This document shows positions 32,772 through 44,905 of a DNA stretch of 64,000 nucleotides, one piece after another; within the stretch, counting starts at the first letter, position 1; the number at the start of each line of letters is the position of its first letter. The stretch spans positions 23,219,501 to 23,283,500 of the forward strand of contig NC_084928.1 in assembly GCF_958298935.1 (NCBI RefSeq). The letters run 5' to 3'. Position numbers and translations under genes: made by a program. Source of the stretch: Phragmites australis (Eukaryota > Streptophyta > Magnoliopsida > Poales > Poaceae). The notes below the pieces were generated by a model. The model ran no database searches and was not told where the DNA came from. It worked only from the letters and a program-made list of their open reading frames with translations.

Positions 32772-33696
32772 TACAGTCACCATGACGCAAGATGGATGAT
32801 GCAACTGGTTAGAGCAATTCAGGGAGAATTCGAGGCACAGATGCTAAGGTCTTCGTTCTGTAGCTTCGTTAGCATCTTTTGAGACCCACCATTTACAGGT
32901 CTGCGATACATGTAAAATAATTCTGATATTTCTGTATTCAGATTAGGCCTGGTTTATGTTTCGCGAACCAGCAGATAAGAATTTGTAACAAAGTCAATTG
33001 AACAAATTTGTAACGCAACAGTAGATACTATTGCCACTGGACACCAACTGTAGAATCCCAATCACAGCCATCAAAATTGCGCATACCGTGCTTGCAGAGC
33101 TGCAATTAACTCACGAAACGAAGGTGAAGCGCAGTAACTTGCTTACACTGGGTCATGGATGATCACAAACGCTACGTCTCAAAAATTTATCAAGCATAGA
33201 CAACATCACAACATAAACCATAACATGAGCCTGAAGCACCTGAGATGCAACCACCAAAAAGCCATGTCTTTTTTCTCACGACAAAAAAGAACATGGCTTG
33301 TAATGTTTAAATAGTTTCAAGGCTACTTGTGAGCTAGTCCGTATCTTGAGATAAAAACATCAAGAGTTTCGAAAAACTTCTGAACTGAGTCAAGAGATAC
33401 AATGGGAAGGGCAAAACTACGCTGTCATAAAGGCATAGAGTTTCCTGCAAAATAATGTAAGGCAACCTCGTGTCAGAATATACTGCTCTAATGCATCCAG
33501 GATACTGACAACTGTTACTGTATATATAGGCACATTGATGAAAAGACCTTAGAAAATAGGATAAATAAAGTTGCCTATGACAGTACATGGATAAGTGTGC
33601 AAGATTATCACATCAGTCCATAATAATGATAAAAGAAGAAAAAGAGGACTAAAACATAGTGCATGAAAAAGCACAGCATAAATGGTTAAATTTAAA
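32772..33696. other. 3' flank of the CAF1-like gene
   Basis: AT-rich and non-coding. A plausible poly(A) region with TGTAAAATAATT lies near 32910; no AATAAA was seen close to the stop. The tract 33516-33567 matches window bases 1-50. At 33697 it meets the truncated LTR of Tat-B. No other gene is recognised. Confidence 0.6.
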
Positions 33697-33806
33697 AATC
33701 ACTCTAGGTGTATTCTTCCTCTCCACTTCATCTTCAAGCTTGAGCCAATGTAGTGAGTTAGCTCTTGCCGCACCTTGTTTGGGGAAGATATTTTCTTCCC
33801 CCAACA
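33697..33806 (+). repeat. 5' LTR remnant of Tat-B
   Basis: Only the last 110 bp, equivalent to Tat-A 3421-3530, remain, ending CCCCCAACA. The PBS and leader follow. The breakpoint lies at 'aatcactctaggtg'. Confidence 0.85.
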
Positions 33807-33857
33807 GCTGGCGCCATTCATAGGGACCTAGAACGGTTTATCACTCAGAGAGGCAGG

Positions 33858-35250
33858 ATGCCACCTAAGAAAAAGACTGTCAAAGGAGTGGCCTAAGTGG
33901 CTGGCTCCACGGTGATACCTGCACGAAAGTCCGCACGGCAGCCATGGCCAAATGCGTGTTATGCCGACATTGGCGCCCCAATCGAGGGCAACAATGAGTC
34001 CACGGTTGGGCGCAACGAGGGTCCCATGGCAACCGCTGACATGGTCGCAATCCTGACTACGGCTGATGTTGGGGGCCCCACAGGTTCGGAGGCCCTTCAG
34101 CAATAGTACGGCGAGAACATCGCAACACCCCAAAGGGCTACGGCTGAGGCTGTAGTTGTACATACCGCCACAATCAGCCTGCATGCACATGTGGTGGCCC
34201 TTCAGGTCCAATTGGAGGAGCTGCAGGCAGGCCTTCGAACCGAGTAGTAGAATACGGTCATAAATGAGGTCGCTCCTAGGATGGCTGATGTTGTGGCATC
34301 CCGAGCTCCGGGGGCTGGCGCGGGCAGAATCTGTGCCCCTCATCGTTCCCTAACATCACCCCCAATTAGTCTGCATGCAGTTGAGTCTCAAGGCCATCAG
34401 TGCGAGGCTCCGCTCCTAGACCCCGACTCTCCCCTGCAGGTCATGCCCTTCCTAGACGGGTTCTGGACCCCCAAACTTCCTAAGATTAAGGGCGATTTGG
34501 ACCTAGATAAGTTTGTTTGCTCATACGCCCACGCTATCAAGGTCAACGGTGGCGGGAAGACCACAATAGCCAAGTGCTTCCCTCTCGCCTCAATGGTTCT
34601 GGGCACTGGAACCAGGGGCCATTCACCTAGGACCATCTCCGAGATGCCTTTTGAAACAACTTTCAGGGAACCTTTGTTGAGTCAGTGACCTCTGGGAGCT
34701 TTTTGTTGTCAGGTAACAGCCAACAAAACCGTCTGGGAGTACTTTCGAAGGTTTGCCCAAACTAAGGCCCAGATAAAAGGCATCTCAGAGTCATCAGTCA
34801 TCGACGTGGCAACCCAAGGTCTAGCCTCCGGGCCCCTCTTCTACTGCACCGATGTTCAGTGCACACGGTGGAAGCCACGGAGGCTATCATAGCCCCCTCC
34901 ATCAAGCCCGCGTGGCCAACCTCACAAGCAAGGTCCTCTTGGGCCCTGTCGTCTATCCCAGCAAAAAGGGGCTTCAGTGAGGCCAAGGGCTCCATAGGGC
35001 ACAAATTCCGATAGCGCCAACAACACAACATTCAAAACATCAACCACATGCGAGGTGCTCCAAACCCGCCCCGAACTAGTGGGCGCGGCTGAGGGTGCTT
35101 TGGCGCCTTCCCTGAGCGGCAGCGCACCCTGCATGGGGCTGGATGTGCCCATAATAATGAGGACTGTCGGGCCCTCGTAACATTCTGTGAGGAGTAATTT
35201 GAGTGGCCCGAAGGGCGTAGGCCTGCAGTGGGCCACCAAGTGGGTCACCT
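33858..35250 (+). pseudogene. gag of Tat-B (broken)
   Basis: It starts MPPKKKTVKG, then stops. Open again at 34281-34688 with APHRSLTSPP, TPKLPKIKGDLDLDKFV and IAKCFPLA. An 18-bp deletion relative to Tat-A (after 34588) removes the LEGVALQ segment, and later small indels shift the frame. It continues colinear with Tat-A to about 35200 without the solo LTR. Confidence 0.8.
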
Positions 35251-35807
35251 GGCCTTACCAAACCCTCCTTAGCTAGCTTTACCCCCTCCACCTCTGCCAC
35301 CCATGGTGCAGCATATCAAAGAGGGAGACCTTGCCAGGCATGTGGTACATGCCATAACAAGAGAGGGAACCTTCGCTGGCTCCTCGAAGAAGCGACATCT
35401 TGACTACATGCAGAGGTTCAACCATGTTGAGGCAACCAGCATCCACCATCGAGTTTAGGGATGGGCTAAAGCCCATATGACCTTCCCTCACACCGACTCC
35501 CTAGTCATCACAGTCAACATCACCAATGTCGAAGTCCGGAGGGTGTTGGTTGGTAGAGGAAGCTCCGCTGATCTTCTCTTCGTGCACGCCTTCGATCAGC
35601 TTCGCATCTCATGGGGCCAACTCTCTCCAGCCCAGAGGCCCCTCTAGGGGTTCAACGGGGCCCTGGGTGCCCTGGGTCAAATAGATCTTCCCGCCACCTT
35701 CAACGAGGGCTCCACTGTGTGGACCAAGGTGATCACCTTCGATGTTGTGGATGTACCCTATGCATACAATGTCACCCTAGGCTGGGACACTCTGAACAAA
35801 TTTAGAG
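35251..35807 (+). pseudogene. Gag tail and aspartic protease of Tat-B
   Basis: Colinear with 9100-9659. The motif VRRVLVGRGSSADLLF again has Gly in place of the catalytic Asp. It also retains the segment YAYNVTLGWDTLN (about 35760-35798), which Tat-A lost by a small deletion. It ends at CAGTC (35808-35812), the decayed left copy of the TGGTC target duplication of CRM-B1. Confidence 0.8.
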
Positions 35808-35812
35808 CAGTC

Positions 35813-36723
35813 TGATGGGAGTATGCCCAATCTTCTGAAGCTAATATGGTAAGCCAATTGGTGGATTTTCAATGTTGATGATCCAAAAGGCTCTGACTAG
35901 AACAGATCGAAAACCCTTGCAACCACTAGACCACTACTCTGTGGTTATCAACCGTGCTAAGACGTAGTTGACCTCACCGAGAAGGCTTTTCCTATAAGCG
36001 AATCGAGAACACAAGAAACAACAGGTATGTGCAATCTAAATATTGCTAATTACCAATGAAGTACTCGAGTTGGGGTTCCACAAACCGAACAAGTGGCAAA
36101 ACTGTCTAAAATAGAATAATTTAAGCAAAATCCGAGTCTAAACTATAATAGATATTGTATGTATATAGGGAGGATGTGAGGCGGTCGACCTAGGGTTGTG
36201 CAGCCATAGAAAGACGTGTACAGAACTTGGACACCGACCTCAACATACTTACAAGACCCGACAAGGCCGACAACGGTAACACAATACCTTATTTCATTGA
36301 CCCTGATTAATATATAAGTAATCTATGGTGAATATTAGATCAATTATAAAGGTCTCATCATAAGCTTTCCAGCAAGTTTAAGAACACCTCAATTGGACTA
36401 TGTATGCAAAAGTTATGCCCATTTTATTGATGTGTTGTCGTGAGACTCTGAGTAGACTTAGGGGTTTGAGTAGGACTCAACTTGGAGTCTGAGTAGACTT
36501 GTCCTTCGAGTGATGATGTCCAGACAAGCTTTGTGTTGCTTCTTGCATATTCCCAAGTAACAAAATATCACAAGAATTTAGTAGCAACCCATCCAAGAAA
36601 GTACGAACAACGAGGAACGAGTTCAACGGATGGTTTAATTGTCATGCACGTGCTCTTGTAATTGGTCATTGTATCTCTTGAGGAGTAGTGTTGCATGTAT
36701 CTAAACGAGTGAGGTCCTCATAA
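35813..36723 (-). repeat. 3' LTR of CRM-B1
   Basis: 911 bp, TGATGGGAG...CTCATAA, with the polypurine complement TCCTCCCCCTCTT at 36724-36736. It has the same CATAA end as the CRM-A1 left LTR, a shared derived change. By eye the last 225 bases differ from that LTR at about 16 sites. Confidence 0.85.
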
Positions 36724-36959
36724 TCCTCCCCCTCTTGAATTAGAGTCGTCCTCGACTCAAGTTCATCTTTTTCTCCTAACTATAGCTTCAAATCTGAAAT
36801 GTTAAATGTGGGACTAACCCCAAAATCTGCAGGTAGATTCAATTTGTATGCATTGTTATTGATTTTCTTAATTATCTTAAATGCACCATCAGATCTAGGC
36901 ATTAACTTTGATTTTCTTAATTCTGAAAACCTATCCTTTCTCAAATGCAACCAAACCAA

Positions 36960-39900
36960 ATCACCCGGTTCAAAAATTTATTTCTTTCCAACCTTTACTT
37001 CCAGCAATCCTATACTTTTCAGTCATGCTCTCTATATTCATTTTAGTTGTTTCAGGCAGCTTAAGGATAAAGTCAGCGCATTTCTTAGCATCCAAATTAA
37101 GTCTTTCAGAAGTAGGCAAAAGTAGTAAATCACTGGAAGCATGGGGATTAAATCCATACAGTACCTGAAACGAACTTACCTTAGTGGTGGAGTGTACCGA
37201 CCTGTTGTAAGCAAATTTAATATGCGGTAAACACTTATCCCACATTCTCAAATTCTTCTTTAGAATAGCTCGCAACATGATGGATAATGTGTGGTTGATG
37301 ACCTCTATTTGACCATCAGTTAGGGATGACATGTAGTAGAAAATAACAGCTTTGTCCCTAATTTGTTCCAAAGTGATCTCCAAAAGTGGCTCAAAAACTT
37401 TACGTTATGATCCGAGATGATAGTATAAGGAACTCCATGCAGTAAAACGATTTCCTTGAAAAACAAAGCATCTATGTTTGTAGCATCATCGCTCTTGTGA
37501 CAAGATATAAAATGCGCCATTTTAGAAAATCGATCCACAACTACAAATATGATATCCCTCCCTCTCTTTGTCCTAGGCAACCCAAAAACAATATCTATAT
37601 GAATATCCTCTCATGGTACACTAAGAAAAAAAAGAGGCATGTAAAGACCATATGGATTTAAGCGAGACTTAATTTTATTGCAAATAGTGCAGTGTGACAC
37701 GTAGAGTTCGACATCGCGTCTCATCTTTGGCCAAAAGAAGTGGGCAGCTAGCACATCTTCAGTCTTCTTTGCTCCAAAATGTGACATCAATCCTCCTCCA
37801 TGCGCCTCCTGCAACAACAAAAGATAAACGGAGCTAAGTTAGAATGCCTAGCTTGTTAGCACGATAGAGCAATCCATCATTCAGCACATATTTATTCCAT
37901 GTTTTTCCTTCTTTACAATGTCCAAGCACTTCTTTAAAGCCTAAATCAGCAGTATATAAGTCCTTAATAGTCTCCAAACCAAAAATCTTATGATCAAATT
38001 GAGATAACATTGTATAACACCTAGAAAACGCATTGCTTATTTAGTTTAGCTTGACTTCTAATATGTTTCAATGATTCATATTCAAAATGTACAACAAATT
38101 TTTTGGGCCATAGATAATGTTACCAAGTTTCAAGCATATGAACTAAAGTATACAATTCTTTATCATAAGTAGAATGATTCATACTTGGCCCACTTAATTT
38201 CTTGCTGAAATAAGCAACATGTTTACCTTCTTGAATTAGCACAACTCCAATTCTAATCCCGTTTGCATCACATTCTAGCTCAAAAGTCTTACCGAAATCC
38301 AGGAGTTGGAGCAATGGAGCATGGCTGAGCTTCTCTTTCAACAACTTAAATGATTTTTCTTGTGCAGGTCCCCATTTGAAAGCTACCCCTTTCTTTGTCA
38401 ATTCATTCAATGGGGGAAGCAATGATGCTGCAATCCAACACAAAATGTCGGTAGAACCCCACAAGGCCATGAAAGCTTCTCACCTGCGTAATAGTCTCAG
38501 GGATCAGCCAACTCTTCATGGCTTCAAATTTTGCCTCATCTACCTCTATTCCCAATGGAGTAACAACATAGTCAAGAAAAGAGACTCGATCTATGCAAAA
38601 GGTGCACTTTTTGAGGTTACCAAACAAACATGCATCTCTCAAAGCCTTAAAAATAGCACATAGATGTTCAAAATGTAGTTCACATGACTTGCTATAAATC
38701 AAGATATTATCAAAAGAAACCACCACAAATTTTCCAATGAAAGCATATAAAGCTCCGTTCATCAATCGCATGAAATTACTTGGTGTATTAGTTAACCCAA
38801 AAGACATGACTAACCACTCATACAAGCCAAATTTAGTTTTAAATGCAGTTTTCCATTCATCTCCAAGTTTCATTCTAATCTGGTGGTATCCACTTCACAA
38901 GTTAATTTTAAAGAAAATTATAGAACCACTCAATTCATCAAGCATGTCATCTAGCCTAGGGATAGGATGACAGTATCTTATAGTAATATTATTGATAGCT
39001 CTACAATCAACACACATATGCCAAGTACCATCTTTCTTAGAAACCAAAATAATAGCAACATCACAAGGAGTAAGGCTTTCTCGTACATACCCGTGATCCA
39101 AAAGGTCTTGGACTCATCGCTATATTTCCTTAGTCTCCTCCAGGTTGGTCCTATATGCGACACGATTTGGCAAGGTCACTCCCAGAATCAAATCAATTTG
39201 ATGTTCTATCTCTCGAATAGGTGGTAATCCCGGGGGTACCTCAGCTACAAATACATCTAGAAACTCCTGTAAAAGGTTATCAACACCAGGAGGTAAAGAG
39301 CTAGATATATCCTTGAGTGAAACTAAGGCATCTTTGCATATCAAATCATAGCATATCAGCATATTTTCATAAATTTCAGTAAGGTCAGATTCAGTGGCAA
39401 GCATAACACACCCTTTAAATTTAATTCCATCAGACTTAGAAGTTGTTATCACTTTCTCCTTTTTGGGTGGGAGAACATGTTTCACTACTTGCTGATTTTC
39501 ATATTCATGCTCATGCTCTTTTCTCTTATTTTTAGCTATCTCCTTTTCACATTTCACAATTTCAGCAAGGGTCAAAGGTAGAAAAGTTATTTTCTTTCCT
39601 TTATGCATAATTGTGTACTTATTACTTCTACCATGATGTGTTCCATCAGTATCAAACTTCCATGGTCATCTTAACAAAAGTTAATATGCTTGCATGGGCA
39701 CTACATCAAAATCAGCACAATCATGGTACAAACCAATAGAAAAATACACCCTAACTATTTGCATTACCTTCACCTTACTGCTATTGTTGAACCATTGAAT
39801 GTGGTATGGGTGAGAATGTGTTTTTGTCGGTAAGGCAAGCTTCTCGATCAAATCTGAACTTACCTAGTTGTTGCAACTCCCTCCATCAATAATGACTCAA

Positions 39901-39960
39901 ACACGGTAATCCTTGACTATGAGGAACATCTGAAATAAATTGTTGCATTGTAGTTATTCT
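36960..39960 (-). pseudogene. pol of CRM-B1 (broken)
   Basis: From high to low coordinates: protease remnant (39600-39960), an open linker (39120-39608), RT (38403-39101, [19 protein letters not shown] and [13 protein letters not shown]) with SFDN at 38706-38717 in place of YFDD, RNase H (38120-38470, FELECDANGI), and integrase (36970-37820, [43 protein letters not shown]). Frameshifts and stops lie between blocks. The Asn in the RT motif is shared with CRM-A1; Tyr to Ser is private. Confidence 0.82.
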
Positions 39961-41319
39961 GCTTTCTCCATTTGAGTGCTTAACACTCCTGCATAATGAG
40001 GATCCTATAATCCTCCGTGGCAATGGCACCAAATTTTTCCCCATGATCGCTATCCATCTCATGTTTGTCCTCATCACCTGCATGGTTAGCTACAAAAGCA
40101 TAATCATCCTTGACATTACTAGTACTTACATATTCACTGTCTTCTGTTACAAAGTATGCTCGCTAACATGGGCAATCCTTCATGACATGGTCTATTCACT
40201 TGCATCGGCGGTATAAAATCCTCATTGTACAACCCGTAGAAGCAACCGAAGAAGAGCTCTTGGTTGGAGCCAACATGCTAGTTGATTTGCTTACCTCGAG
40301 TGCTTGTGACAGTGTTGGAGGTGTTGTTGGGTGCTTTCTACTCAAGAAAGGGGCAGCAGACCATGTAGCGGAAGGCAGGGCTATTTTGACTTGTCCCAGA
40401 GTTGATCTTCATGTAATCGTGCTTCCAAAATTGTTCCTTGGCCTCTTTTATCATCCCTGCAATTCTTTTTCTACCAAACATGCAAGTTGGAAAAATCTAG
40501 CAATACTAGCATATTCTTTGTAATCAACTATGTCTTGAATTTCACACTTTAACCCTCTATAAAAGTGTGCTATTGCAGCCTCTTCATCCTCAATAATATC
40601 ACAACACAACATACTAATTTGTAGCTATTGATCATACTCTTCTATAGATCTATTACATTGGTTTAAGCGCTATAATTTCTGACGCAAATGGTGTTTAAAA
40701 GAGGGTAGAACAAATTTGTTATGCATAGAACCTTTAAAGCATCCCATGTCGTAGGCGCTAACCCATCATCGCATACCCTATTCTACCAGATGATGGAAAA
40801 ATCTTTGAATTCACTAGTAGCTTGCCTAACTCGATGCACCTCAGAAACTTATTGAGCATTAAATTTATGTTCTACCATCATCTCCCAATCTAAATACATT
40901 ATAAACACCCGCAAAATATGATATGGTAAACTTAACTTTACCAAATGGATCATCATTGACACGTGCATTATGTTGCTAAAAATTATTACCTCTCATACCT
41001 TGACGGTTGAAGTTCTTGCCTCAAAAGCATCAAAAGCATTGTGTTCTTGCCTCAAAATTTCATCATCCACGGTGGACTCCTCATGTTCATGGGATGCATC
41101 ATGAGGGTCCATACGCCTATCGTTGAGTGGTTGATTGACCAACTAATCAAAGCATGTATTGAGCATTGCAACACTATCGTTGAGTCATTGCAATGTGGTA
41201 TTTGTTTCTACAAACTTCTTATCGATGTCATCATTAATAGCTTGTCGATGTTCATCCAATACCATCATAAGTTCTTCCCTTAGAACACACTCTTGCTTAT
41301 TCGATGCTTCACCTGCCAT
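39961..41319 (-). pseudogene. gag of CRM-B1 (broken)
   Basis: The start codon is intact (ATG at 41317-41319, MAGEASNKQEC). Frameshifts and stops follow. A CRRCK zinc-knuckle remnant is truncated by a stop near 40197. Colinear with CRM-A1 gag and element D gag. Confidence 0.7.
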
Positions 41320-41994
41320 GGTTAGTAGCAATCAAGAGACAACAAAACTTCTTGTCCCTGTGAACTACTAGGTGATGGAGGTGGAGGTGGAATCACACAC
41401 TCAAGCGTCTTACCATGCTCTTGCAAGTGTTCTTACCAATCACAACAAGCAGCAGAACCGGTGACTGGTTCGTGATAACTTATGAGGTGCGAGTGAGGTG
41501 GTTGCAAGTGGAGAACTATTCTGATCCAGAGAAGATGGAGCTTGGACAGGCAATATTTAGTAGCAAGGAATAGCAATTAATGAAATCAGATTAGCAAAGC
41601 TGAATAAAAGTTCACATTACTCATCACAATTGCTTGCCCGAACGTGTTCCTAGAACTAGTTCAAGCAAGCTAAAAAAATAGGATAAATATAAGCACAATG
41701 GAACAAAATTTGCAATGCAGATTGAATTCTCTTTCTTTCTTCTTCTTTTCCTTCTTTCTGAATTCTCTCTTTTTTTACCTTTTTTTAGCACTCTTTGCTT
41801 CTTGCTTTCTTTTTTTCTTTTTTCCTTTTTTGTGAATGTGACACGAACTCAAAACTCTTCTACTACCTTTTCTAGGTCCAAGAAGGTGAGTAGGTCACAA
41901 ACTTTCTCGGACAATGTTCAATATGAAGGTGCATGGGGATGTTTGAGAGAAACCATAAATAGAAAAACTCCAACTAGATTGTGGAGGCCAAACC

Positions 41995-42310
41995 GAGCTG
42001 GTGGTCGAATCCGACTGGATGGTTGAACCCGAGTAGGTGGTCAAATCTAATTAGGTGGTCAAACTCGAGTAGGTGGTCGAATCCCACTAGTGGTCGAACC
42101 CGAGTAGATGGTAGAAGTGACTAGTGGTCGAATCTAAGTAGATGGTCGAAGCAACTAGTGGTCGAACCCGAGTAGATGGTCGACATGACTAGTTGTTGAA
42201 CTCGAGTAGGTGGTCAAAGTGACTTGTGGTCGAACCTAAGTAGATATTCAACACGACTAGTAGTCAAACCTGAGTAGGTGGTCAAAGTGACTAGTGGTCG
42301 AACCAAAAAT
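41995..42310 (-). repeat. Minisatellite in the CRM-B1 leader
   Basis: The same 18-bp and 34-bp units as at 15826-16135 (ggtggtcgaa and agtagatggtcgaa cores), with similar unit number. A pyrimidine-rich tract lies at 41727-41840. Confidence 0.8.
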
Positions 42311-42566
42311 ACTCAACAACTAAAACAACAAAGACTCGATGCTAGAAACTAGAATACAATGACTAAGACCAGGAAAAAAAGACATGGATGATGGACTCAA
42401 ACTTAACAAAATGAAAACTAAAAACAAAACTACGAAAGGCACAAAGTGGTTTGGACAACAGAAAAATGAAGATCTAAATCTTTTTGTGCGGCAATTTTCT
42501 GGACTCTAGGTAAAGGAACATGGCTAAACAAAGGGGATACCCGAGATTACTTAACATGCAACCGAA

Positions 42567-42578
42567 GCTCTAATACCA
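42567..42578 (-). promoter_or_regulatory. Primer-binding site of CRM-B1
   Basis: The minus strand reads TGGTATTAGAGC, identical to the CRM-A1 site, including its mismatch to initiator-Met tRNA. Confidence 0.75.
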
Positions 42579-42761
42579 CATGATGGGAGTATGCTCGATC
42601 TTCTGAAGGTAAATGATAAGTCGATTGGTGGAGTTTCGACGTTGATGGTCCAAAGGCTCTGACCAGAATAGATAAAAAACCCTCACAACAACTACATTAC
42701 TCTGTGGTTATCAATTGTGCTAAGACGGAGTTGACCTCACCAAGAAGGATTTTCCTGCAAG

Positions 42762-42982
42762 TTTTTCTTTTTCATTGTTGATACTAGCAAGACCTAGCCA
42801 GATGATGATGTCTTTGGAAAGCCTATCAAGAGTAGCTCGGCATCGGGAATCTATGAAGGTCCCTCTCTTTCACCTGGGAAAGGCCGCCTTGATCAATGAG
42901 AAATTGAACGAAAAACCCGCGAAAACAATCCAATCTTCAGTGAGTGCATTTCTATTTAGGACTAAAGTCAATAGAATAGTTA
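42762..42982. other. 221-bp filler insertion in the CRM-B1 LTR
   Basis: It interrupts LTR sequence that is continuous in CRM-A1 (TTTTCCTGCAAG/CGAATCAAG, near 16580). It has no terminal repeats and no clear target duplication. The plus strand is open across it. Composition is unlike the LTR. Filler DNA at a break repair, possibly from an organelle genome, is one option; origin is unknown. Confidence 0.7.
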
Positions 42983-43354
42983 CGAATCAAGAGCACAAGT
43001 AAGAACAGGTAGATACAATCTGAATATTGCTAATTACCAATGAAGTAATCGAGTTGGGGTTCCACAAACTGAACAAGCCGCAAAATTATATAAAACAGAA
43101 TATCTAAGCAAAACCCAAAACTAAACTATGAAGGCTATTGTATTTATATTGGGGGGCATGAGGAGGTTGACCTAGAGTTGTGTAGCCATAGAAAGAGGCG
43201 TACACAACCTAGACTCCAACCTCAACACGCTTACAAGACCCGACAAGGCCCACAATGGTGACGCGTCACCTTATTTCATTGACTTAGATTAATCTATAAG
43301 GAATATATGGTAAAGACTAGATCCATTAGAAAGGGCTGATCATAATCTTTCCAG

Positions 43355-43560
43355 CAAGTCCAAGAACACCTCAATTGGACTCCGTATGCAAAAGTTATGC
43401 CCGTTTTGTTAACATAGTGTCCTGAGACTCAGAGTAGACTTTGGGGTTCGAGTAGGACAAGTCCAAGAACACCTCAATTGGACTCCGTATGCAAAAGTTA
43501 TGCCTGTTTTATTGACATGGTGTCCTGAGACTCAGATTAGACTTTGGGGTTCGAGTAGGA
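43355..43560. repeat. 103-bp tandem duplication in the CRM-B1 LTR
   Basis: Units 43355-43457 and 43458-43560 both start CAAGTCCAAGAACACC and end GAGTAGGA. The other CRM-like LTRs have one copy. Confidence 0.9.
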
Positions 43561-43812
43561 TTCGACTTGGAGTCCAAGTAGACTTGTCCTTTGAGTGATG
43601 GGATCCATACAAGCTTGTGATGCTTCTTCCATATTCCTAAGAACCAAAACATCACAATAATTTAGTAGCATCTCATCCAAGAAAGTATGAATAGCGAGGA
43701 ATGAGTTCACCTGATGGTTTAATTGTCACGCACGTGCTCTTGTAATTAGTCCTTGTATTTCTTGAGGAGTAGTGTTGCACGTATCTGAAGAAGTGATGTC
43801 CACATCATGGTC

Positions 43813-44905
43813 CCCCATCACAACTACCTCTGCATGAAGATGCTAGGCCCCCATGGGTTGATCTTAGTCCATGGTGATCAAGGCTTGCCTAGGCGCATAG
43901 AACATAAGCACCCTACCCCACTCAACGGCCATCGCATCCACAATGTGGCTAAAGGGCCCCTCGAAGACTCCCCTTTGGCGTGCCTCAAGCACCATGGCAC
44001 TCTAAAGTCATGGCTGGAGGGGGATGTGAGGCATGTCCCATCAAGTATGGGCCACCCTGACAAGACATTTCAGATCGGGGCAGACTTCACTTCGGAGCAG
44101 GAAACCCAACTCCTAGATGTCCTGCAGGCCAACATCGATGTCTTTGCATGGTCTTCATAGGACCTCCCTGGGTCGACCGCCACATCATTGAGAATGCCCT
44201 ATGGGTTGACCCGCAAGCCAAGCCTGTACGTTAGGGGCTCCGCAAGCTATCCTCCAAGCGAGCGGAGGCCGCGAAGGAGGAAATCCAGAAGCTGCTAAAG
44301 GCCGACGTCATATGTGAGGCCATCCACTCTGAGTGGCTATCGAATCCTAGTTAAGAAGCCTAATGGGAAGTGGTGGATTTGCATTGACTTCACAACGCTC
44401 AACAAAGCTTGCCCCCGAGATCCATATTTGCTCCCTTGCATCGACCAACTCATACACTCCCGCTCCGGTTGCGAGTTGTTAAGCTTCCTAGACGCATACT
44501 CCAGATACAACCAAGTGTGGATGGTCGGAGGAGACAAAGGTAAAACTAGCTTCGTTACCCTCTTTAGGGTGTACTGCTACATTTGGATACCTTTTGTCCT
44601 TCAAAATGCTAGAGCCACCTTCTCCCTCCTAGTATGCAAAATTCTGGATCAACAGTTAGGCTGCAACATGGAAGCTTATGTCGGTGATATCATCGTAAAA
44701 AGTAAGCTCGAAGCCAACCACATTGCTGACCTTCAAGAAACCTTCAATTTCCTCCAGGACGCAGGTGTGCAAATCAATCTAGAGAAGTGTGTCTTCGATA
44801 CCAAAGCTGGCAGGTTGATGGGGTACCTCGTCTCCAAGAGAGGCATCGAGGCCAACCTTAGTAAGATCCATGCCATCATGGAAATGGCACCCCCCCCCCA
44901 CTAAT
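43813..44905 (+). pseudogene. Reverse transcriptase of Tat-B (broken)
   Basis: Open at 43807-44160 and 44314-44904. Motifs are LLDVLQANIDVFAWSS, NGKWWICIDFTTLN, SFLDAYSRYNQV, GKTSFVTLFRVYCY and YVGDIIVKSK. The catalytic YVDD is YVGD (44677-44688), a private change, since Tat-A keeps YVDD. A small deletion near 44345 and a stop near 44158 also break it. Confidence 0.85.

Larger units (their letters stand above)
35813..43807 (-). mobile_element. CRM-like gypsy element CRM-B1, nested in Tat-B
   Basis: A 7995-bp element in the same site and orientation as CRM-A1. Left flank CAGTC (decayed), right flank TGGTC (43808-43812). LTRs at 35813-36723 and 42581-43807. The internal order is the same as CRM-A1 and the domains are broken. 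The right LTR carries a filler insertion and a local duplication. Shared location and shared lesions with CRM-A1 show common descent by duplication, not independent insertion. Confidence 0.88.
42581..43807 (-). repeat. 5' LTR of CRM-B1, enlarged
   Basis: 1227 bp against about 900 bp for relatives. The excess is explained by the insertion at 42762-42982 and the 103-bp duplication at 43355-43560. Ends are TGATGGGAG...CACATCA. Confidence 0.85.

Noticed and set aside
33334..33588. An 84-codon minus-strand frame in the CAF1 3' flank
   Set aside because: AT-rich sequence with no known domain, no conserved neighbours and no promoter context. Chance opening is more likely.
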